Below are positions 14,824-20,497 of a DNA stretch of 20,497 nt, in pieces. Below the pieces are notes generated by a model. The model saw nothing but the letters and a program-made list of their open reading frames with translations. It had not been told where the DNA came from and searched no databases. The DNA lies in the NCBI GenBank assembly GCA_910577835.1, contig CAJTOU010000050.1:1-20497 (forward strand), read 5' to 3'. The DNA comes from an uncultured Lachnospiraceae bacterium. GTDB taxonomy: Bacteria > Bacillota_A > Clostridia > Lachnospirales > Lachnospiraceae. A program made the position numbers and the translations under genes. Position 1 is the first letter of the stretch; every line of letters begins with the position of its first letter.

Positions 14824-15168
14824 TTAAAATTCTTCCAGAATATGATTTGATATTTCCATTATCTCTTTTATAAGTGCAGAATCCCTTGTTTCATCAAAAC
14901 GTCCTGCAAGCTGATTAATTTCAGAAACAAGTTTTTTTGCTTTTAAAAATTTATCAACGAGATGAAGCTTATCTTCATAATCCTGAAGAATCTTATCACA
15001 GCGTTTCACCAGTTCATGAACTCCCTGTCTGCTGATTCCTCTCTCGGCAGCAATTTCACTGATTCCGATATCGTTCAGAATATAATCGGTATATATATTT
15101 TTCTGATGTTCTGTCAGAAGCTCGCCGTAGAAATCATAAAGCAGGGCTTTTTTTACAATTAATTCCAT
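14824..15168 (-). CDS. ylxM: YlxM/p13-like helix-turn-helix protein
   Basis: YlxM (UPF0122) is a small sigma-70-region-4-like helix-turn-helix protein found next to ffh in Firmicutes and thought to modulate SRP function. With the ATG at 15168 the product has 114 residues, close to the B. subtilis protein. It begins MELIVKKALLYDFYGELLTE. The HTH is read in ISEIAAERGISRQGVHELVK, and a long helix ends it. GGAG lies seven bases upstream of this ATG. A farther ATG at 15222 is ruled out because it lies inside the promoter, between the -35 and -10 boxes. It is first in the ylxM-ffh transcript. Confidence 0.94.
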   Translation of the reverse strand: MELIVKKALLYDFYGELLTEHQKNIYTDYILNDIGISEIAAERGISRQGVHELVKRCDKILQDYEDKLHLVDKFLKAKKLVSEINQLAGRFDETRDSALIKEIMEISNHILEEF

Positions 15169-15213
15169 ATCAGTACTCCGGTGATAAAAGTATATGCTTG
15201 AAGCACAAGGGGT

Positions 15214-15242
15214 ATTGTACATGATGTGAAAAAATTTGTCAA
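15214..15242 (-). promoter_or_regulatory. Near-consensus sigma-A promoter of ylxM-ffh
   Basis: TTGACA (15237-15242) and TACAAT (15214-15219) on the minus strand are spaced exactly 17 bases: a perfect -35 and a five-of-six -10. The leader to the ylxM ATG is about 40 nt. The -35 lies inside one arm of the inverted repeat at 15232-15263, so access could be regulated. Confidence 0.88.
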
Positions 15243-15263
15243 GTATTTTTCATTGACAAATTT
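15232..15263. repeat. 11-bp perfect inverted repeat over the ylxM -35 box
   Basis: AAATTTGTCAA (15232-15242) and TTGACAAATTT (15253-15263) are perfect inverted arms, 10 bases apart. One arm contains the -35 box. T-runs flank both sides, so it could also act as a weak two-way terminator for the giant surface gene upstream, though the stem has only two G-C pairs. Confidence 0.75.
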
Positions 15264-15307
15264 GTTTTTTTATTAAAATGACTTGTTAGAAGATATGCGC
15301 TTTTACA

Positions 15308-15333
15308 GAATGCCTGCTGTTAAGCAGGCATTC
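15308..15333 (-). terminator. Perfect 11-bp hairpin just past the surface-protein stop
   Basis: GAATGCCTGCT and AGCAGGCATTC are perfect arms around a 4-nt loop, starting four bases after the TAG stop at 15337-15339. It has no T-tract on either strand, so it is a transcript-end stabiliser or non-classical terminator rather than a standard intrinsic one. Confidence 0.45.
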
Positions 15334-15336
15334 AAA

Positions 15337-18300
15337 CTATTTATATAATTGTTCATTTACTCTTTGGCGTTTTTTTGTAAAAATCATCGCTTTAAGTATT
15401 CCGCCAGATACAGATACCAGCAAAAGCCAAAGCATAATATTGCTGCTGTCTCCGGTTTCTGCTGCTTTCCCTTCAGTCTGCGGGCTGTCAGAAGTACTGT
15501 TGTTCTTATCTTGTCCATTATTTACATCTTCTGTATTCTGATTATCCTTTTCAACAAGAGCATAAGTGCTGAAGCTCCTTACAATAACCGTATAATAATT
15601 ATCTGCCGCAGAGCCTTTAATGAGCGTTTTGCTTTTGTCGTCGTTTATGCGGTACAGAACCATATTTGCTGCATTATATTCTGCCGGAATCGGGTAACTT
15701 ACGGTAACAGTACCGTTAGGCTGAACCTTATTGCCATCTGCATCCTCAAAATAAATTTCATACAACTTAAATTTCCTGCCAATCTCTGAAAGCACAGTTA
15801 ATGCGTTCTCATAATCAGTTCCAGAAATAACAGACTTTACAATAAGCTTTACTCCTTCCTCAAATACACCTTTGTCAGCATGAACCTTTATTCCTGTTGC
15901 TGAATCAATAATGTCTACTGCCGGAGACAATTCGACTGGTTCCTCCGGCTGGAATCCCGGATTATTCTCGTCTGCTTTTGTTAATGCAGACCAATCAAGC
16001 TTCATTAAAACATTTTGGCTTCCATTTCCCTCAGCAATCGTTTCCATAATAGGAACAAATATGCTCATAGGCACAAACCCGTCTGCATCCGAAACAGCAT
16101 CTGAAACCAGCCTGAACTTGATTACATTTGGATATAAGTTATCTGCATCATTATACTGGTCAATAATATCATTCCCAGCACTGTCCTTCTGTGTTGAAAT
16201 CACCTGCACAGGCATTGTCGTTCCATTTGGAATGCCGAATTCATTATAGGTATATCCATTCTCATAATACGAAATATCCGCAAGATATCCAAAAAGATTA
16301 TAAATTGAAAGACCTTTAAGCTGAAGCGTAATATAGTATTCGCCGTTTATAACCTCAAGCAGAACCTTGTGTACTATGGCATTGTCAGCCATAGAATAGT
16401 CTTTTCTGTTCGGCTTAAACATATATGCGTAAAGATAATAGGAACCATCTTTCAGACTGTCTTTATTAAGAACCTCATTTTGAATCTCCGCAAGCTCCTC
16501 TATTGCTGACTGTACGAAATTTACCTGACTGTCTACCTCCTCCTGAGAAGCCACAGGGTCAGAATATACCATTTCCGCGTTCTTTATGACTTCTAATAAA
16601 GCATTAAAACTGAGTTCTGTGTATTTGTTGTCTGTATTATCTATTGCTTTGGCTTTTTCAAGTATATCCTTTAAAGCTGACTTGTCTATATTCTCTGCTC
16701 CTTCCATCTCAAATGTAAGAATTGTACCATCGAAATCTCCTCGATTTAATCCATCAAGGTCCCCGTCAGTAGATTCACCATCAAACAGCATGGATATTCT
16801 ATTTCCATATGCAGCGATATCTATCGCATAATCAAGATTGATTCCTCCTATCATATCAAGAAATATCCTGCTTCCTTCCATATCGTAATATGCAATAAAA
16901 ACGTCTCTGCTTCCTTTATTAATATTTGAAAAATCAAAATCTGAGCCATAGCCTGAGCCTAATACAACATATTTTCCCGCAAGCTCTATTACCTTTACAG
17001 CCTCACCCTTTTCAGAGCTTTTCAAAACATCACACCACTGTATAACTCCATTTGCATCACATTTCATAATAAACGGATTTTCATATGAGGTTCCTATTCC
17101 CTCAAAAGTGCCTGTTGACGACTTTGTGCTTCCTGCAAGCATAAATCCACCGTCTTCTGTTGCTGTTACGCTGTTGCAGTAATCATTACCGTCGCCTCCG
17201 TAGGATTTTGCCCAGATTAATTCGCCATTTTTACTGATTTTTACAATAAAAATGTCAAATGTATTTCCATAGTAAGTCAGATTTTCAAAATCATCAAATG
17301 TATATCCAAGATACGCATAACCTCCCACAATATAGCTGCCATCCTGAAGAACTGTTGTACCAAAAGAAGCAGACTGCATACTGCTGCCACTGATTACCTT
17401 TTTCCATTGTTCATTTCCCTCTTTATCGCATTTCATCAGAACAAGGTCAAATATGCCCCTATTAAATCCTGCCATATCGCCGTCTTCGGAATTCGTTTCA
17501 ATAAGCAGAACACAGCCGCCATCCTCAGTTGCCTTTATCTGTTTAATCTGGTCGTAGGCCGAACCGCTAAAGCCTTTTATCCATAACATTTGACCGTCAG
17601 AATCATACTTTGCATAATATCCGTCTATCTGACCATGTACGCTGCCTTCAGAGTTCAGCACTGCAAAAGTTCCTGATGGAGTACGGCCAAAGCTTTCCTC
17701 ATATCCTCCGCAGACATAATACCCGCCGTCCGCAGCACCGTCCACGCAGGATGCATATGCCGAAGAATCAGGGTTTGTTCCTCCAAGAACTGCAGTATTT
17801 AAAAGTTTTCCATTCAAGTCATAAGTATTGATATATGCACTCGAAAATCCGCTCAAAAGGTTTTCAAAATCACCGTCATTTGAATAAGTCTGACCTGTGG
17901 CAATGATTCGCCCGTCACCAAGAATCGTCATTGAATTGGAATAATCTACATCGCTTCCTCCGATATTGGTCTTCCACAGACAATTAAAATCAGGTCTTGT
18001 AACCTGTACAGGAGGAAAATACGGCGGCGTATCGGCAGAAATTTTATTTTCTTCTTCAAATACAAGCCGTATTACGCCCATTGTTCCGTTAATATAAAAC
18101 TTTACAGGTTTGTCAAGATTTCCTACTGTAATTGTTGTATGTTTTACCTGTGTAAGAATATCATACTCATCTTTATCAGCAGCAGTCATTGAATTATTTA
18201 CTTCATAGGATACAGCGCCAAGTGTGGATGCGCTTATCTGTGAGCCCATAATAATGGCATTTGTAAAGTATACTGTAATCTTATACTGTTCTCCTGTTTT

Positions 18301-19857
18301 CTCAACATAAGCATCTTTATACAAAAGCGGAGACATCATAGATGGTTCATCTTCATTTTCCTTCCATGCTTTTACCGGAATGAGGTATTTTTCTTCCGCA
18401 TATGTTTCAAGAGCATTCTTCTCTGCACAGAGAAGAAATCCATCGTATCTGCCTGATATTGTATGTCCATAAAAGTCAGTGCTTTTTGTATTGCCAAATA
18501 AAATATAATCATCATTGCAGCCCTGCACAATACCTTTTACAGTTTCATCGTCATCACTTCCAAAAACAGTCATGTTCAGAAAATTTCCAAAAGAAGAATA
18601 ATGCGCCACATAGAAATCCTTTTTTCCAAAAACAGTCTTTCCGGTAAAATCAAAATCACTGGACTGAAACATACCAGTAATCATATATCCGTCATTTATT
18701 GAAATAATGGATTCCCCTGTACTTCCAACAGTGTTTTCCAACAGGTCAGCCGTTTCAATTTCCCCAGCAGGATTTACTTTAATAAAGAAAGCTTTTTCAA
18801 TACCAGATTCTGTTTTGCTGTCTGCAAAAATACCGTCAGATGATTTTGTAGTTCCCGTAAGCGCAAAGCCACTTTCTTTAAGCTCCACATCGGAAAATTT
18901 ATCTCCATCCTCTGTAAAGCTTGTTTCATATGGAGAAACAGATATGCATGTCGCACAGTCATCGCCTGAACCTCCGAAAGTCTTTTCCCACAAAAGCTCT
19001 CCCTCTTCAGAATATTTGACAAGGCAAATATCTTTTTCCTTACTTGCAGCACCATCCTTTGCTCCTAAGCCTCCGGCGGTAATATAGCTGCCGTCAAGAC
19101 ACACCTGTACAGAATAAAAATCATCAAGTCCTGTTGTTGCTGTACCTGTAATGCCATATGTTTTTATCCATTGAATGTTCAAATCATAATCAAGCTTTAC
19201 AATCAGAGCATCACGGTCTGTTGCTTTCTTTCCGGTATTGGTCAAATCGCCGTCATTTGACTGTGTATAACCAACAGCCACATATCCGCCATCGTAAGTT
19301 TCTATAATATCACGAAGCTCATCTTTGCTGCTTCCTCCAACTGTAACTGATTTTTCAAGATTTCCCTCGTTGTCAAACTTGGAAATTAACCCGTCATATC
19401 CGCCTTTTAGAATCCCTTCCATATCACCATCTTCAGACTGGCCTGCACCGACAGCAATAAATCCTCCATTAGAACCCTCAATGAATTTATAGAAATAATC
19501 TGCTTTGGTTCCACCAACAAGCGTCTGTTTTTGCATGACACCATTTTCATCATACAACATAAATGCGGCATCCGTTTTGCCTTTCTGCCCCTCCATATCA
19601 GTAATGCCATTTCCGTCAAAGGCACCAACAGCAGCATAGCTGCCATCCGTCAGCATTTGTACATCATTTATGCTGTCACAAGTCGCTGCCAGTGAGTTTG
19701 TACCCTTATTACCATACAGACTCAGCCAGTTTATTATTTCAGCATCACTGTCTGCTTTCTCTGCTAATGCTGATACTGTAACAGTATTTGTGCACATGGC
19801 AAGTGTCAGCAACAGAGACAGACTGCGCTTTAGTCGATTTCGTTTTGTTGTAATCAT
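15337..19857 (-). CDS. Giant cell-surface protein: two seven-blade propellers, two NEAT domains
   Basis: From the ATG at 19857 the protein has 1506 residues. It has a signal peptide cut near residue 32 (SALA-EK). Propeller 1 (about 43-492) has seven blades of the SBBP style, with motifs like VGGSSKDE, DGGYVAVGYTQSNDGD and LLWEKTFGG. NEAT domain 1 (about 491-601) includes EPSMMSPLLYKDAYVEK. Propeller 2 (about 624-1051) again has seven blades. A helical FIVAR-like module follows (about 1056-1129), then NEAT domain 2 (about 1133-1294, LKDGSYYLYAYMFK and DYSMADNAIVHK). A ZU5-like beta domain spans about 1309-1439. A Ser/Asn-rich linker, AAETGD, a membrane segment (1474-1493) and KKRQR form a sortase-type tail with a degenerate motif. 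This start has AAAGGA at good distance; the ATG at 19875 has none. NEAT domains usually bind heme, but the usual Tyr pair is not evident here. Probable role: surface binding or adhesion, possibly heme-linked. Confidence 0.92.
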   Translation of the reverse strand: MITTKRNRLKRSLSLLLTLAMCTNTVTVSALAEKADSDAEIINWLSLYGNKGTNSLAATCDSINDVQMLTDGSYAAVGAFDGNGITDMEGQKGKTDAAFMLYDENGVMQKQTLVGGTKADYFYKFIEGSNGGFIAVGAGQSEDGDMEGILKGGYDGLISKFDNEGNLEKSVTVGGSSKDELRDIIETYDGGYVAVGYTQSNDGDLTNTGKKATDRDALIVKLDYDLNIQWIKTYGITGTATTGLDDFYSVQVCLDGSYITAGGLGAKDGAASKEKDICLVKYSEEGELLWEKTFGGSGDDCATCISVSPYETSFTEDGDKFSDVELKESGFALTGTTKSSDGIFADSKTESGIEKAFFIKVNPAGEIETADLLENTVGSTGESIISINDGYMITGMFQSSDFDFTGKTVFGKKDFYVAHYSSFGNFLNMTVFGSDDDETVKGIVQGCNDDYILFGNTKSTDFYGHTISGRYDGFLLCAEKNALETYAEEKYLIPVKAWKENEDEPSMMSPLLYKDAYVEKTGEQYKITVYFTNAIIMGSQISASTLGAVSYEVNNSMTAADKDEYDILTQVKHTTITVGNLDKPVKFYINGTMGVIRLVFEEENKISADTPPYFPPVQVTRPDFNCLWKTNIGGSDVDYSNSMTILGDGRIIATGQTYSNDGDFENLLSGFSSAYINTYDLNGKLLNTAVLGGTNPDSSAYASCVDGAADGGYYVCGGYEESFGRTPSGTFAVLNSEGSVHGQIDGYYAKYDSDGQMLWIKGFSGSAYDQIKQIKATEDGGCVLLIETNSEDGDMAGFNRGIFDLVLMKCDKEGNEQWKKVISGSSMQSASFGTTVLQDGSYIVGGYAYLGYTFDDFENLTYYGNTFDIFIVKISKNGELIWAKSYGGDGNDYCNSVTATEDGGFMLAGSTKSSTGTFEGIGTSYENPFIMKCDANGVIQWCDVLKSSEKGEAVKVIELAGKYVVLGSGYGSDFDFSNINKGSRDVFIAYYDMEGSRIFLDMIGGINLDYAIDIAAYGNRISMLFDGESTDGDLDGLNRGDFDGTILTFEMEGAENIDKSALKDILEKAKAIDNTDNKYTELSFNALLEVIKNAEMVYSDPVASQEEVDSQVNFVQSAIEELAEIQNEVLNKDSLKDGSYYLYAYMFKPNRKDYSMADNAIVHKVLLEVINGEYYITLQLKGLSIYNLFGYLADISYYENGYTYNEFGIPNGTTMPVQVISTQKDSAGNDIIDQYNDADNLYPNVIKFRLVSDAVSDADGFVPMSIFVPIMETIAEGNGSQNVLMKLDWSALTKADENNPGFQPEEPVELSPAVDIIDSATGIKVHADKGVFEEGVKLIVKSVISGTDYENALTVLSEIGRKFKLYEIYFEDADGNKVQPNGTVTVSYPIPAEYNAANMVLYRINDDKSKTLIKGSAADNYYTVIVRSFSTYALVEKDNQNTEDVNNGQDKNNSTSDSPQTEGKAAETGDSSNIMLWLLLVSVSGGILKAMIFTKKRQRVNEQLYK
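16705..17988 (-). repeat. Propeller 2: seven diverged blade repeats
   Basis: This segment encodes about 430 residues dividing into seven units of 55-75 residues. Most contain an opening like 'GGSDVDY' or 'YGGDGNDY', a centre like 'TEDGGFMLAGSTKSS', a D-rich loop such as NDGDFEN or TDGDLDG, and a closing strand with Trp such as 'GELIWAKS'. Units are clearly homologous but no two are close copies. Confidence 0.75.
18382..19731 (-). repeat. Propeller 1: seven diverged blade repeats
   Basis: About 450 residues fall into seven units of the same plan as propeller 2, for example 'VGGTKADYF...GGFIAVGAGQSEDGDM' and 'FGGSGDDC...LTGTTKSSDG'. The fifth unit carries an insertion of about 15 residues. The boundary to NEAT domain 1 is at about 'AEEKYLIPVKAW'. 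Confidence 0.75.
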
Positions 19858-19897
19858 TTTGTAAAATCCTTTCATAATAGTTTTTTATTTTTCATCA

Positions 19898-19913
19898 TAC
19901 AGCACAGGCTGTA
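19898..19913 (-). repeat. 6-bp hairpin in the surface-protein leader near the start
   Basis: TACAGC-CTGT-GCTGTA is a perfect stem with a 4-nt loop, 25 nt upstream of the AAAGGA RBS of the giant gene. It has no T-run. Confidence 0.4.
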
Positions 19914-19929
19914 AAGCTTTTCATTCATT

Positions 19930-20023
19930 GGAATATCTGAAGTTTGTGGTCATATTGGACAGGGATAAATCAAGGTTATACACTCTGCCATGTTATATCG
20001 CTGCAAAATGCTTTCAGATATCC
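19930..20023 (-). promoter_or_regulatory. Candidate structured leader RNA of the surface-protein gene
   Basis: On the minus strand TGGATATCTGAA (5' arm) and TTCAGATATTCCA (3' arm) pair over 12 bp with one bulged T, enclosing about 70 nt; the outermost T-A pair extends one base beyond the given ends. Inside, TGGCAG and CTGTCCA can form a second 6-bp stem with one bulge. The 3' end lies about 70 nt before the start codon. It does not match any riboswitch consensus I know. Confidence 0.4.
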
Positions 20024-20051
20024 ACCCCTTTTTGTTTTTATTTTTGTATAA

Positions 20052-20065
20052 TTAGTCTGTACTAA
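20052..20065. promoter_or_regulatory. Palindrome TTAGT-N4-ACTAA, copy 1
   Basis: TTAGTCTGTACTAA is a 14-bp dyad with 5-bp arms, about 195 bp upstream of the giant gene's start. The same dyad recurs at 20186-20199, so it is a probable repressor site. The half-sites look like those of DtxR/IdeR-type metal regulators (TTAGG), but this is an inference. Confidence 0.5.
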
Positions 20066-20184
20066 CTTTTGATTTAAAAGAAAGCCGTACTATTGGTTGT
20101 GTAAAATTTACCTCCTCCCATATTTATTCATTTTAATTGTAATAAAAAGTTGCGGTTCTTTCTTTTGGTATATGTACAGCTTTA

Positions 20185-20200
20185 GTTAGTTTTAACTAAC
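20185..20200. promoter_or_regulatory. Palindrome TTAGT-N4-ACTAA, copy 2
   Basis: GTTAGTTTTAACTAAC is a 16-bp dyad with perfect 7-bp arms, containing the same 14-bp pattern as 20052-20065. The two centres are 134 bp apart, compatible with binding by the same regulator at two sites. It lies downstream of the extended -10 promoter at 20254-20262. Confidence 0.55.
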
Positions 20201-20211
20201 ATACTCGCTAT

Positions 20212-20232
20212 AAAAAAGCCCTTTTAATGGGC
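20212..20232 (-). terminator. Small terminator-like hairpin just after the promoter
   Basis: On the minus strand GCCC-ATTAAAA-GGGC is followed by six T. The stem is short (4 bp, all G-C). It lies only about 15-35 nt past the expected transcript start of the promoter at 20254-20262, so it could attenuate the surface-protein transcript or end a very short RNA. Confidence 0.45.
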
Positions 20233-20253
20233 AGTCATCTATCTGACGAAAAT

Positions 20254-20262
20254 ATTATATCA
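20254..20262 (-). promoter_or_regulatory. Extended -10 promoter upstream of the surface-protein gene
   Basis: The minus strand reads TGATATAAT, a perfect extended -10 element (TG-n-TATAAT). No good -35 box is found at 16-18 bases, which extended -10 promoters can tolerate. If it drives the giant gene, the leader is about 390 nt. The gap 19858-20331 contains this promoter, the hairpins and the palindromes, and no gene. Confidence 0.55.
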
Positions 20263-20331
20263 TATATTTCATGTTGCAGCACAACTGAATTTCGTGCACA
20301 TCTAAACAAAAAGAGGCTTTTTTAAACTGTT

Positions 20332-20497
20332 TTACAAACCTGAACTATCAGAAAATGCAGTAATAGTAAGGATTTTTACATCTGTGCATACTTGCACGAA
20401 ATCTTCAGGTCCTCTTGTTCGCCATGGAAATTTCACCTTGAAACTTTGGAACATTGCCATTTTGATTGTCTGTATAATGGGGTTAAAACCCCATAGG
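20332..20497 (-). CDS. 3' end of an unidentified reading frame
   Basis: A frame open from the right edge (first full codon at 20496) ends with TAA at 20332-20334, giving about 54 residues that include KVKFPWRTRGPEDFVQVC. There is no stop in this stretch and no RBS before its internal ATG codons, so if real it is the C-terminal part of a gene beginning outside. I do not recognise it. It contains the palindrome at 20477-20494, so a non-coding or mobile-element-derived origin is equally possible. Confidence 0.35.
   Translation of the reverse strand, partial: LWGFNPIIQTIKMAMFQSFKVKFPWRTRGPEDFVQVCTDVKILTITAFSDSSGL
20477..20494. repeat. 18-bp palindrome at the right edge
   Basis: ATGGGGTT-AA-AACCCCAT has perfect 8-bp arms and a 2-bp centre. 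It lies within the partial frame at the right edge. It could be an operator, a terminator stem of something outside, or the end of a mobile element. Confidence 0.5.

Noticed and set aside
15169..15222. ATG start for ylxM 18 codons upstream
   Set aside because: This ATG is within the promoter between the -35 and -10 boxes and so upstream of the transcript start.
15349..15789. 146-residue open frame on the plus strand
   Set aside because: It is the antisense shadow of the C-terminal domain and anchor of the giant surface protein.
19858..19875. ATG start for the giant surface protein six codons upstream
   Set aside because: It has no RBS; AAAGGA within this stretch serves the ATG at 19857.
19930..20023. 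Assignment of the leader to a known riboswitch (c-di-GMP, TPP, purine, fluoride)
   Set aside because: The conserved core sequences of these classes are not present; only the stem layout is riboswitch-like.
1..20497. tRNA, rRNA, CRISPR array, complete insertion sequence
   Set aside because: No cloverleaf, rRNA segment, regularly spaced direct repeats or intact transposase gene was seen in the window.

Overview
The window looks like a low-GC Clostridia chromosome, most likely Lachnospiraceae. Every gene I support lies on the minus strand, so transcription runs from high to low coordinates. The assignment rests on the Firmicutes gene order ylxM-ffh-rpsP-khpA-rimM-trmD-rplS-rbgA-rnhB with FliK-like and FlhB-like genes after it, strong AGGAGG-type ribosome binding sites, AT-rich intergenic DNA, and a gut-Clostridia-style NEAT-domain surface protein. 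No search was run; family calls come from motifs read in the sequence.

Right block (about 15.3-20.5 kb). A partial reading frame enters from the right edge. After it comes an unusual control region: an extended -10 promoter followed at once by a small terminator-like hairpin, two copies of the palindrome TTAGT-N4-ACTAA, and a potential structured leader closed by a 12-bp stem. These precede a giant cell-surface protein of about 1506 residues. Its architecture is signal peptide, seven-blade propeller, NEAT domain, second seven-blade propeller, helical (FIVAR-like) module, second NEAT domain, a ZU5-like beta domain, then a sortase-like tail.

Central block (about 3.95-15.3 kb). This is a long housekeeping run. 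A near-consensus sigma-A promoter, whose -35 box lies in an 11-bp inverted repeat, starts ylxM-ffh. Then follow rpsP, khpA, rimM, trmD and rplS (ribosomal proteins, ribosome maturation, tRNA G37 methylation), three type I signal peptidase genes wrapped around the ribosome GTPase gene rbgA, rnhB, a FliK-like and an FlhB-C-terminus-like gene, yraN and pgeF. Intrinsic terminators after khpA and after rplS split the run into expression segments. The proximal half makes ribosomes and the SRP targeting protein; the middle processes exported proteins. A membrane-anchored GH25 muramidase gene ends the run with two tandem terminators.

Left block (1 to about 2.7 kb). A separate promoter drives a tightly packed cassette: a small secreted protein with two cysteines, a propeller-like lipoprotein, and a second lipoprotein (running off the left edge) that resembles the outer domain of an FtsX/MacB-type permease. 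Its function is unknown. Together with the giant surface protein and its leader it is the most likely place for something undescribed.
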